Assembly: GCF_000830005.1 (NCBI RefSeq)
Contig: NZ_CP010407.1
Location: 5,708,001-5,772,000 of the forward strand
Reading direction: 5' to 3'
Source: Streptomyces vietnamensis
GTDB lineage: Bacteria; Actinomycetota; Actinomycetes; Streptomycetales; Streptomycetaceae
Length of the DNA stretch: 64,000 bases
Below the pieces are notes generated by a model. The model saw nothing but the letters and a program-made list of their open reading frames with translations. It ran no database searches and was not told the origin of the DNA. This document shows, in pieces, positions 55,943 to 62,966 of the stretch. Numbering within the stretch: position 1 is the first letter of the stretch; each line of letters opens with the position of its first letter. The translations under genes and the position numbers were made by a program.

Positions 55943-56419
55943 TCACGGCTTGCCGCGGCGGCCGCGGAGCTGCTCGGCGACGGGCTTCAGGGACTGGTGG
56001 AGGTCGCCGAGGGCCTCGCCGCTGAGCTGGTCGATGAAGTGCTTGCGCACCGACTCGACGTGGTGCGGGGCGACCTTGCGCATGGTGTCCATGCCGTCGT
56101 CGGTCAGGACGGCGTAGAGCCCGCGTCGGTCGGACTCGCAGTTCTCCCGGCGTACGAGCCCCGCGTTCTCCATCCGGGTGATCTGGTGGGAGAGCCGGCT
56201 CTTCGACTGGAGGGTGGCGGCGGCGAGGTCGCTCATGCGCAGCCGCCGCTCCGTCGACTCCGAGAGGTTCACGAGGATCTCGTAGTCGTTCATCGTCAGG
56301 CCGAAGGGCTGGAGGTCCCTCTCCAGCTGGTACGTCAGCATTCTCTGGACGTCCAGGAACGTGCGCCAGGCGCACTGCTCGCCGTCGGTGAGCCAGGGGG
56401 TGGCGGTCTCGGTCTCCAT
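55943..56419 (-). CDS. MarR-family transcriptional regulator
   Basis: 158 residues with winged helix-turn-helix: LNVLSES-type helix (YEILVNLSESTERRLRMSDLA), recognition stretch TLQSKSRLSHQITRMENAGLVRRE and wing DRRGLYAVLTDDG. ATG 56419. Located downstream of the AIM24 genes on the same strand with an AT-rich gap (56420-56462) that includes TTGAATACTTGA, possibly its own operator. Ligand and targets are unknown. Confidence 0.9.
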   Translation of the reverse strand: METETATPWLTDGEQCAWRTFLDVQRMLTYQLERDLQPFGLTMNDYEILVNLSESTERRLRMSDLAAATLQSKSRLSHQITRMENAGLVRRENCESDRRGLYAVLTDDGMDTMRKVAPHHVESVRKHFIDQLSGEALGDLHQSLKPVAEQLRGRRGKP

Positions 56420-56502
56420 GTATGGATTCTACCTAAGAAGTTGAATACTTGACGAAGTCTGGGAGCGCGCGTTCGATGACGTCACACTCCGCAGACTACC
56501 GC

Positions 56503-57288
56503 TCACAGACCGAAGCGACGCTGGAGGTCACCGAGCTGGCCGGGAAGTCGCGGCACCGCACCCAGCGGCCCCTGGCCGGAACCAGCCGCCCCGTGCCCGC
56601 CCGGCACCCCCGCCTGCGCCGGCGGCGCACCGATCGACCGCTCCGCCATCAGCAGCTCCGTCGACTGGAGCAGTACCGTACCCGCTCCCACGAACTCGAA
56701 CTGGTGCTCCTCGCCCGAGGTGCCCCCGATGCCCGTCAGCGCGCGGACGCCGCCCATTACGCCGGTCATGTAGCCGTGGTCGTAATGGTGACAGGGCGAA
56801 GGGCAGTCCGCCCAGCCCACCAGCGCCTGCGGGTCCACCCGCAGCGGCGGCTCCATGAAGACCACCGGGCCGTTCGACGCGGCCACGAACTTGCCCGTGC
56901 CGATCAGCGTCACGAAGCCCGGCACGATCGACTGCTTCAGCGCCAGCGAGGGCTGGTAGGCCAGCAGATTGCCCGACCGGATCGTCAGATTGCCCTCGTC
57001 CAGGTCGTACGAGTTCACGTCGAAGGACCGGTCCGCCAGCAGCATCTTCCCGCTGCCCTCGGCCACCACCCAGTCGCTCGCGTGCAGCGGCGAGTGGAAG
57101 GAGGTCCGCACCAGACGGTCGAGCCGCCCGTGCCCGATGCCGTTGAACTCGATCCGCCCGTAGTAGGCGATCATCTTCCCCTTCTGCAGGAACCACTGGG
57201 AGCCCTTGAGCTCCACGCAGAAGGTGTACGCATTGACGTTGTCGTCCGACGGCAGGGTCATCGGATCGTGGATCACGGGACCGGTCAC
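56503..57288 (-). CDS. AIM24 family protein (third of three)
   Basis: 261 residues, beta-rich AIM24/DUF124 fold, repeated strands such as GRIEFNGIGHG, LTIRSGNLLAYQPSL and GTVLLQSTELL, with a Pro/Gly/Gln-rich C-terminal tail. The function of bacterial members is unknown. GTG 57288 overlaps the stop of the preceding family member (GTGA). Together the three genes form a tightly coupled unit. Confidence 0.85.
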   Translation of the reverse strand: MTGPVIHDPMTLPSDDNVNAYTFCVELKGSQWFLQKGKMIAYYGRIEFNGIGHGRLDRLVRTSFHSPLHASDWVVAEGSGKMLLADRSFDVNSYDLDEGNLTIRSGNLLAYQPSLALKQSIVPGFVTLIGTGKFVAASNGPVVFMEPPLRVDPQALVGWADCPSPCHHYDHGYMTGVMGGVRALTGIGGTSGEEHQFEFVGAGTVLLQSTELLMAERSIGAPPAQAGVPGGHGAAGSGQGPLGAVPRLPGQLGDLQRRFGL

Positions 57289-57935
57289 AGCTTTTCCTCC
57301 GAGGCCTGCACGTACACCACACCGTTGCCGCTCAGCTCCAGCTGGAAGGCCTCGCCCGAGCCGCGCCCCACCATGTCGCGCCAGCCCAGCGCGGTGGACA
57401 GCTTGTTCTGCACGTCGCCGCGGTGCGCCACGTACGCCTGCGGGTCGACGTGCACCGGGCGGCCGGGGGCGATCGGCAGCTCGATCACCCCGCCGTGCGC
57501 CATCACGGCCACCGAGCCGTGCCCGCGCAGGGTCGTGGTGAACAGGCCCTGGCCGGTCACCTGGCCGCGGACCATGCCCATGATCCCGCCCTGCGAGCCC
57601 ATGAACATCGTGCCCTGCTCCAGGGTGCCGTCGAAGGCGAGCAGCCGGTCCGCCTCGACGTACAGGGTGTCGCCGGCCAGCGCGACCACGTGGACGTGGT
57701 GCCCGCCGTGCCCGAACATCACCGTGCCGTTGCCCTCGACCGACATCAGCGGGGTCGCCTCGCCGGCCACCCGGCGGCCGATCATCGACATCAGGCCGCC
57801 CTGGCCGCCCGCCATGTTCGGCGTGAAAGTGACGTCGCCGCGGTACGCGAGCATCGCGCCGCGCTGACTGAACATCCGCTGCCCGGGGATGACGGTCGCC
57901 TCGACCATCTTCGAGTTGATCTCGCGGAACGGCAT
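57285..57935 (-). CDS. AIM24 family protein (second of three)
   Basis: 216 residues. AIM24 signatures: GQRMFSQRGAMLAYRGDVTF, GHHVHVVALAGDTLYVEADRLLAFDGTL, GQGLFTTTLRGHGSVAVMAHG. Met/Gly-rich inner strands (GGLMSMIGRRVAG). ATG 57935 overlaps the stop of the first gene by one base. Paralogous to both neighbours, so the cluster grew by tandem duplication. Confidence 0.88.
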   Translation of the reverse strand: MPFREINSKMVEATVIPGQRMFSQRGAMLAYRGDVTFTPNMAGGQGGLMSMIGRRVAGEATPLMSVEGNGTVMFGHGGHHVHVVALAGDTLYVEADRLLAFDGTLEQGTMFMGSQGGIMGMVRGQVTGQGLFTTTLRGHGSVAVMAHGGVIELPIAPGRPVHVDPQAYVAHRGDVQNKLSTALGWRDMVGRGSGEAFQLELSGNGVVYVQASEEKL

Positions 57936-58573
57936 CAGACGTCACCGCCGATCGTGTTCCGCTCGCTCGGCTGGACGTAGACGAGCCCGTCGCCCTCGAA
58001 GCGGATCTGGAAGGCCTCGCCGCCGCCCTCGCCCATGAGGGTGCGGAAGGTCACACCCGACTGGAAGTGCTGCTGGAGGTTGCCCTGGTGGGCGATGTAC
58101 GCGCCCGGGTCGACCTGGAGCGGGTACTGCGGGGTCACCCGCAGCACCACCGCCGGACCGTCCGACATGATCGCCGCCTGGCCCGTGCCCTCGACCGTGG
58201 TCGTGAACAGACCGTTGCCGGTGGCGCCGCCGCGCAGCCCCGTGAAGGAGGTGCCGGTGCGCAGCCCCGCGTCCGTGCAGAGCAGATTGCTCGCCTCCAC
58301 CCAGAGCTTGTCGCCGTGCAGCGAGACGAGGTTGATCTCGGAGGCCCGGTCGGCGAACCAGCAGGTCCCCTGGCCGCGCACCTCCATCACCTCCATCTGC
58401 TCACCCGTGAGCCGGCGGGTCACCATGCCGCGCAGGCCCTCACCGCCGCCGCTCATCTTCTTGAACGCCATCTGGCCGTCGTAGGCGACCATCGAGCCGT
58501 TCTTCGCCTTGACGGCGTCGCCGGTCATGGAGACCGCGAGCACCTTGCTGCCTTGGAGTCGGAACGTTGCCAC
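57935..58573 (-). CDS. AIM24 family protein (first of three)
   Basis: 212 residues with the same architecture as the second copy (KNGSMVAYDGQMAFKKMSGGGEGLRGMVTRR... begins the pattern; then DKLWVEASNLLCTD, GNGLFTTTVEGTGQAAIMSDG). GTG 58573 opens the cluster; the gene is divergent from a DUF3817 gene. The conserved GLFTTTxxGxGxxAxM strand is shared with the second copy. Confidence 0.88.
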   Translation of the reverse strand: MATFRLQGSKVLAVSMTGDAVKAKNGSMVAYDGQMAFKKMSGGGEGLRGMVTRRLTGEQMEVMEVRGQGTCWFADRASEINLVSLHGDKLWVEASNLLCTDAGLRTGTSFTGLRGGATGNGLFTTTVEGTGQAAIMSDGPAVVLRVTPQYPLQVDPGAYIAHQGNLQQHFQSGVTFRTLMGEGGGEAFQIRFEGDGLVYVQPSERNTIGGDV

Positions 58574-58680
58574 CCGAGGAAGGTACTGGGCCCCCGGCTA
58601 AAGGGACAGCAAAGTCGCCGTGCACAATGGACGGGCCCTTGTGCATCCGTTCACAAGATCGAACGAAGGTGACCCCCTCC

Positions 58681-59034
58681 GTGGACATCAAGACCGCTTC
58701 CTCCCTCCACAGGCTCCGGCTCGTCTCCGCGCCGGAGGCCGTCTCGTTCCTGCTCCTGCTGGTCTGCTCGGTGCTCAAGCGGACGACGGACTTCAACGCG
58801 GTTCCGGTCATGGGCGCGGTCCACGGCGCGCTCTTCGTCCTGTACGTCCTCTTCTGGCTGGACGCCTGGAACAAGACCAAGTGGAGCTTCGGCACCGCCG
58901 CCCTCTACTTCGTCCTCTCGGTGCTGCCCTTCGGCGGCTTCTACGCCGAGCGGAAGCTGAAGCGCGCGGCCGCGGACGCGGTCATCGCCTCCCGCGCCCG
59001 CGCGGAGCAGGCCGAGAGCGCGGTGAAGGCATGA
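58681..59034 (+). CDS. DUF3817 family membrane protein
   Basis: 117 residues, three membrane segments: [38 protein letters not shown] and [19 protein letters not shown], the last two being the DUF3817 marks. The function is unknown. GTG 58681 with gaaggtg upstream is chosen. Its stop overlaps the next gene (ATGA). A second DUF3817 gene lies at 62562. Confidence 0.87.
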   Translation: MDIKTASSLHRLRLVSAPEAVSFLLLLVCSVLKRTTDFNAVPVMGAVHGALFVLYVLFWLDAWNKTKWSFGTAALYFVLSVLPFGGFYAERKLKRAAADAVIASRARAEQAESAVKA

Positions 59035-59327
59035 TCGTCGCGTTCTCCGTCACCCCCCTCGGCGTGGGGGAGGAGGTCGGCGAGTACGTCGCCGACGCCG
59101 TCCGGGTCGTCCGGGAGTCCGGCCTGCCGAACCGTACCGACGCGATGTTCACCTCGATCGAGGGCGACAGCTGGGACGAGGTCATGGACGTCGTGAAGCG
59201 CGCCGTCGCCGCCGTCGAGGCCCGCGCGCCGCGCGTCTCGGTGGTCATGAAGGTCGACATCCGCCCGGGCGTGACGGACGGCCTGACCACGAAGGTCGAG
59301 ACGGTGGAGCGCCACCTCGGCGCCTGA
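59031..59327 (+). CDS. MTH1187 family thiamine-binding protein
   Basis: 98 residues, ferredoxin-like fold of the YkoF/MTH1187 type: [46 protein letters not shown] and [12 protein letters not shown]. Members bind thiamine-like ligands; some sit near thiamine transporters, but none is here. ATG 59031 overlaps the DUF3817 stop, so the two are translated together. Confidence 0.88.
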   Translation: MIVAFSVTPLGVGEEVGEYVADAVRVVRESGLPNRTDAMFTSIEGDSWDEVMDVVKRAVAAVEARAPRVSVVMKVDIRPGVTDGLTTKVETVERHLGA

Positions 59328-59360
59328 CGCCGCACTGTTCCGAAGGGACTTCGAACGGAC

Positions 59361-59397
59361 GGAGCCCCCGGGTCCTGCCCCAGGACCTGGGGGCTCC
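59361..59397. terminator. Bidirectional terminator
   Basis: 17-bp stem GGAGCCCCCGGGTCCTG / CAGGACCTGGGGGCTCC with one G-U pair and loop CCC, between convergent genes. Confidence 0.88.
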
Positions 59398-59413
59398 GCG
59401 CTGCGGCCCGGCG

Positions 59414-60406
59414 TCACGCCGCCTCCGGCTGCGAGACCGCGATGCCCAGCGGCGTCCGCTCGTACAGCACCTGGTGGCCGTACCGCCGCGAGGTCAGCAG
59501 CCCCGCGTCCCGCAGCACCGCCAGGTGCGAGGAGACGGACGACGGCGCCCTGCCCAGGAGATGGGCGAGCGCCGTGGTCCCCATCGGCTCGGCCAGGGCG
59601 CACAGGACGTCCGCCCGCACCGGACCGAGCAGCCGGGCCAGCGCATCGGGGGTGCGGTCCCGGGGCTCGGACCACAGCCCGCCGATCCCGCGCGCCGGAT
59701 AGACCACCGTCGGCTGCCACGGCGGATCGAAGCCGCTCACCACGTCCGGCCAGGTGAACACCGACGGCATCAGGACGAGCCCCTGCCCGTCCAGCGGCCG
59801 GTCGTGTTCCCCGGGATAGTCCACCCGCAGCGTGGCCGTCTCCGCCGCCCAGTCGAAGGCCGGGTGCAGCTCGCCCAGGAGCCGTTCGAGCCCGCCCTCC
59901 GCGAGCCGCCGCGAGTGGTAGGCCACGTCCGCCTCCAGGAGCGCGCGCAGCCGGGGCCACTCCGGGGCGATCAGCGCCTCGTAGGCCGCTTTCAGCAGGT
60001 CCGCGAGCCGCAGCACCGCGCCGGCGGGATCCGCGAGCAGCCGCCGCCCCTCCGGGGTGTCCGCCGCCCCCGGGGTCTCCGCGAGCGCCCGCTCGAAGTC
60101 GTCCAGGACGAGCGCGGGATCGGTCTCCCGTACGGCGGCGATCTCGTCCTCGAAGGCGGCGGCGGGGCCGAGGGGCGGGGGGTAGAGGAAGTCCGGGCTG
60201 TGCCCGCGCAGCGGCATGAGCAGCTGCAACGGCCCGAGATCGAGCTCCCGCGCGGCGCCGGCGATCCGCCGCATCCAGGGCAGGTGGTAGCCCTGCTTCG
60301 CGGGCCGCGCGAGGACGCGCACGGCGGAGTGCGTCTCCCAGAGCGGGGAGATCGCGAACCGTATCCGCAGCGGGTCGGCCTCACCGAAACGGAGGTGGTA
60401 CGGCAC
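59414..60406 (-). CDS. ArsR-type winged-helix regulator with large N-terminal domain
   Basis: 330 residues. The HTH is at the C-terminus (LLGPVRADVLCALAEPMGTTALAHLLGRAP..., RYGHQVLYERTPLG), after an N-terminal domain of about 240 residues that resembles DUF5937 as I recall it (LRFGEADPLRIRFAISPLWET). GTG 60406 is chosen. It is divergent from an MFS transporter with a perfect TTCGGCT/AGCCGAA palindrome between them, so it probably represses the transporter. Confidence 0.82.
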   Translation of the reverse strand: MPYHLRFGEADPLRIRFAISPLWETHSAVRVLARPAKQGYHLPWMRRIAGAARELDLGPLQLLMPLRGHSPDFLYPPPLGPAAAFEDEIAAVRETDPALVLDDFERALAETPGAADTPEGRRLLADPAGAVLRLADLLKAAYEALIAPEWPRLRALLEADVAYHSRRLAEGGLERLLGELHPAFDWAAETATLRVDYPGEHDRPLDGQGLVLMPSVFTWPDVVSGFDPPWQPTVVYPARGIGGLWSEPRDRTPDALARLLGPVRADVLCALAEPMGTTALAHLLGRAPSSVSSHLAVLRDAGLLTSRRYGHQVLYERTPLGIAVSQPEAA

Positions 60407-60434
60407 GGGGCCCTCCGGGGGACGCGGCTGAACA

Positions 60435-60450
60435 TTCGGCTGGAGCCGAA
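60435..60450. promoter_or_regulatory. Palindromic operator between the ArsR-type and MFS genes
   Basis: TTCGGCT-GG-AGCCGAA, perfect 7-bp arms, centred in the 83-bp divergent gap and just upstream of a TAGGGC -10-like sequence for the transporter. Confidence 0.65.
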
Positions 60451-60489
60451 AGTCTAGGGCGCGGCCCCTGCGCCCGGCAGGCTGCGCCC

Positions 60490-61965
60490 ATGCCCGAGAA
60501 CGACACCCGGACGCCGACGACGGCGCCCGCGAACACCCCTGCCCCCGCACCTTCGGCGCCTGCCACAGCCACCACCGCGCCCGCGGCCCCGGCGCAGGCC
60601 GGGGCTCCCACGGCCGCGGCGGCCCCCGCGCGCCCCGCCGTTCCCGGCGCCTTCGGCGCCGCCCCGGGCGGGGGCACCGGTCCCGAGAGCGCGCCTGCCC
60701 CCGCTCCGACCGCCGGCCTCGCGGCCGCGCCCGGCAAGGTGGGCGCCCCCGACCCCCGCCCCGGCTACCGCGCCGTCTTCGCCGTCCGCGAGTTCCGGTT
60801 CGTGTTCGTGGCGCATCTGTTCTCGTTGCTCGGGGTCGTCGTCAGCGAGCTCGCGCTCACCGTGCTCGTGTACGACATGACACGGTCGCCGCTGCTCTCC
60901 TCCCTCACCTTCGCGCTCGGGTTCCTGCCGTACCTCGTCGGCGGCACCCTCCTCGCCGGGCTCACCGACCGGCTCCCGCCCCGGCGGATCCTCGTCGTCT
61001 GCGACCTCGTCTGCGCCGGCTGCGTCGCGCTCATGGTCGTGCCCGCCACCCCCGTCGCCGTCCTGCTCGTGCTGCGCTGCGCCATCGCCGTCGTCTCGCC
61101 CGTCTTCAACGGCACCCGCACGGCGACCCTCGCCGACATCCTCGGCGAGGGCGATCTGTTCGTCCTCGGGCGGTCGCTGCTGCGGATCGTGTCGCAGAGT
61201 GCGCTGCTCACCGGCTTCGCCGCCGGCGGTGTTCTCCTCACCGTCGTCCCGCCGCGCGGCGCCCTCGTCGTCACCACCGCCACCTTCCTCGCCTCCGCGC
61301 TGTTGCTGCGCCTCGGGACCGCCCGCCGTCCCGCCCGGGGGAGCGACTCGCCAGGGCTCTCCGGGACCTGGGCCGTGCTGCGGAACCGGCGCGTGCGCGC
61401 CCTGATGCTGATGTTCTGGGTGCCGCCGCTCTTCGCCGTGGTCCCCGAGGCCCTCGCCGCCCCCTACGCCGACGAGATCGGCGTCTCCACCGCCGCCCTC
61501 GGCCTCCTCATGTGCGCCCTGCCCGTCGGGACCATCACGGGCGAGCTCCTCGCCGGATCGTTCCTCTCCGCCGCCGCCCGCTCCCGGATCGTGCTGCCGC
61601 TCGCCGTCGCCGGTGTCCTGCCGTACCTCCTGTACGCGCCCCGGCCCGGCGTCGCCCTCGCGGCCGTCGCGCTCTTCCTGGCCGGCGCCACCGGCGCGTA
61701 CACCCTCGGCCTCGACGCCTGGTTCGTCGCCGCCGTCCCCGAGGAGCAGCGGGGGAGGGCCATGACCCTGATGACCGCGGGCATGATGACCGTCCAGGGC
61801 GTCGGTATGGCGGGGGCAGGGGTCGCCGCCGAGTTCGCCTCCGTGCACGTGGTCGTCGCCGGTGCCGGCGTCCTCGGCACGCTCTGCCTCCTCGTCGCCG
61901 CCGTCGAGCTGCGGGCGACCGGAGACGGTGACCTGCGCGGCGACCGAAAGGCGAGACGGGGCTGA
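60490..61965 (+). CDS. MFS transporter with Ala/Pro-rich N-terminus
   Basis: 491 residues. About 85 residues of Ala, Pro and Thr low complexity precede the first membrane segment (FRFVFVAHLFSLLGVVVSELA); then 12 segments in the pattern of drug-efflux MFS with LTDRLPPRRILVVCD as motif A. The substrate is unknown. ATG 60490. The low-complexity start could be trimmed by a later start, but the frame has high third-position G+C throughout. Controlled presumably by the divergent regulator. Confidence 0.85.
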   Translation: MPENDTRTPTTAPANTPAPAPSAPATATTAPAAPAQAGAPTAAAAPARPAVPGAFGAAPGGGTGPESAPAPAPTAGLAAAPGKVGAPDPRPGYRAVFAVREFRFVFVAHLFSLLGVVVSELALTVLVYDMTRSPLLSSLTFALGFLPYLVGGTLLAGLTDRLPPRRILVVCDLVCAGCVALMVVPATPVAVLLVLRCAIAVVSPVFNGTRTATLADILGEGDLFVLGRSLLRIVSQSALLTGFAAGGVLLTVVPPRGALVVTTATFLASALLLRLGTARRPARGSDSPGLSGTWAVLRNRRVRALMLMFWVPPLFAVVPEALAAPYADEIGVSTAALGLLMCALPVGTITGELLAGSFLSAAARSRIVLPLAVAGVLPYLLYAPRPGVALAAVALFLAGATGAYTLGLDAWFVAAVPEEQRGRAMTLMTAGMMTVQGVGMAGAGVAAEFASVHVVVAGAGVLGTLCLLVAAVELRATGDGDLRGDRKARRG

Positions 61966-61990
61966 CCGGCATATGACCAGTCGGTATGGT
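61962..61990 (+). promoter_or_regulatory. Promoter of the MarR gene, leaderless
   Basis: CTGACC (61962-61967, overlapping the MFS stop codon) and TATGGT (61985-61990) with a 17-bp spacer; the GTG start follows after 6 bp, so the message would begin at or next to the start codon. Confidence 0.5.
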
Positions 61991-61996
61991 CGACGG

Positions 61997-62506
61997 GTGC
62001 CGAAGCCGCTCAGTCTCCCCTTCGACCCCATCGCCCGAGCCGACGAACTCTGGCAGAAGCGCTGGGGCCCGGTCCCCTCGATGGCCGCGATCACCTCGAT
62101 CATGCGCGCCCACCAGATCCTCCTCGCGGAGGTCGACGCGGTCGTCAAGCCGTACGGGCTGACCTTCGCGCGGTACGAGGCCCTGGTCCTGCTCACCTTC
62201 TCCAAGGCGGGGGAGCTGCCGATGTCCAAGATCGGCGAGCGGCTGCAGGTCCACCCGACCTCGGTGACGAACACGGTGGACCGGCTGGTGAGGTCGGGGC
62301 TCGTGAGCAAGCGGCCCAACCCCAACGACGGGCGCGGCACCCTCGCCTCCATCACCGAGAAGGGGCGCGAGGTGGTCGAGGCGGCCACCCGCGACCTGAT
62401 GGAGATGGAGTTCGGCCTCGGCGCGTACGACGCCGAGGAGTGCGCGGAGATCTTCGCGATGCTGCGCCCGCTGCGGGTCGCGGCGGGCGACTTCGACGAG
62501 GGCTGA
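61997..62506 (+). CDS. MarR-family transcriptional regulator
   Basis: 169 residues: helix-turn-helix LPMSKIGERLQVHPTSVTNTVDRLVRSGLV and wing PNPNDGRGTLASITEKG. The N-terminal PLSLPFDPIARADELWQKRWGP is typical of a conserved Streptomyces group near acyl-CoA mutase genes, as I remember. GTG 61997 is chosen since it fits a leaderless promoter; an in-frame ATG at 61973 would precede the promoter -10. It could control icmA, whose promoter has a large palindrome 940 bp downstream. Confidence 0.88.
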   Translation: MPKPLSLPFDPIARADELWQKRWGPVPSMAAITSIMRAHQILLAEVDAVVKPYGLTFARYEALVLLTFSKAGELPMSKIGERLQVHPTSVTNTVDRLVRSGLVSKRPNPNDGRGTLASITEKGREVVEAATRDLMEMEFGLGAYDAEECAEIFAMLRPLRVAAGDFDEG

Positions 62507-62561
62507 CCGCACCCCGTACCCGCGCGAAGATCGCCCGGATCGTGCCGTTACGCTCGACGGC

Positions 62562-62894
62562 ATGAAATCCAGCGTGCTGACCCGCTACCGCGTCATGGCC
62601 TACGTGACCGCCGTCATGCTCCTCGTCCTGTGCGCGTGCATGGTCGCCAAGTACGGCTTCGGCGTCGGCGAGGACCTGACCTTCGCGGTCTCGCAGCTCC
62701 ACGGCGTCCTCTACATCATCTACCTGATCTTCGCCTTCGACCTGGGCTCCAAGGCGAAGTGGCCGTTCGGCAAGCTGCTGTGGGTCCTGGTCTCCGGCAC
62801 CATCCCCACCGCCGCGTTCTTCGTCGAGCGCAAGGTCGTCGCGGAGACGCTTCCGCTGGTCGGCGGCGCGCGGCCGGAGCCGGTCAAGGCCTGA
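62562..62894 (+). CDS. DUF3817 family membrane protein (second)
   Basis: 110 residues, three membrane segments (VMAYVTAVMLLVLCACMVAK, LHGVLYIIYLIFAFDLG, LLWVLVSGTIPTAAFFVERK). Same family as the gene at 58681. A TACGCT -10-like site ends 7 bp before ATG 62562, suggesting a leaderless message, though no matching -35 is seen. The function is unknown. Confidence 0.87.
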   Translation: MKSSVLTRYRVMAYVTAVMLLVLCACMVAKYGFGVGEDLTFAVSQLHGVLYIIYLIFAFDLGSKAKWPFGKLLWVLVSGTIPTAAFFVERKVVAETLPLVGGARPEPVKA

Positions 62895-62900
62895 GCATTC

Positions 62901-62926
62901 ACCCCCGCACTGATGTGCGGGGGTTT
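62901..62926 (+). terminator. Terminator after DUF3817 gene
   Basis: Perfect 10-bp stem ACCCCCGCAC / GTGCGGGGGT with loop TGAT, followed by TT. Confidence 0.88.
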
Positions 62927-62930
62927 GCCA

Positions 62931-62960
62931 TCGACATTTACTAGGACGTCCTAGTAAATT
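62931..62960 (+). promoter_or_regulatory. icmA promoter with 24-bp perfect palindrome
   Basis: ATTTACTAGGAC (62936-62947) is followed at once by its exact reverse complement (62948-62959). TCGACA (62931-62936) and TAAATT (62955-62960) form a -35/-10 pair with an 18-bp spacer filled by the palindrome, and the ATG follows 6 bp later. A dimeric repressor bound here would block RNA polymerase. Confidence 0.8.
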
Positions 62961-62966
62961 CGAAGC

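Noticed and set aside
58621..58645. TGCACAA / TTGTGCA inverted repeat before a DUF3817 gene
   Set aside because: Seven-bp arms 11 bp apart; could be an operator, but there is no candidate regulator or supporting promoter.
62526..62554. Promoter of the second DUF3817 gene
   Set aside because: TACGCT is a good -10, but no -35 of useful quality lies at 16-19 bp.
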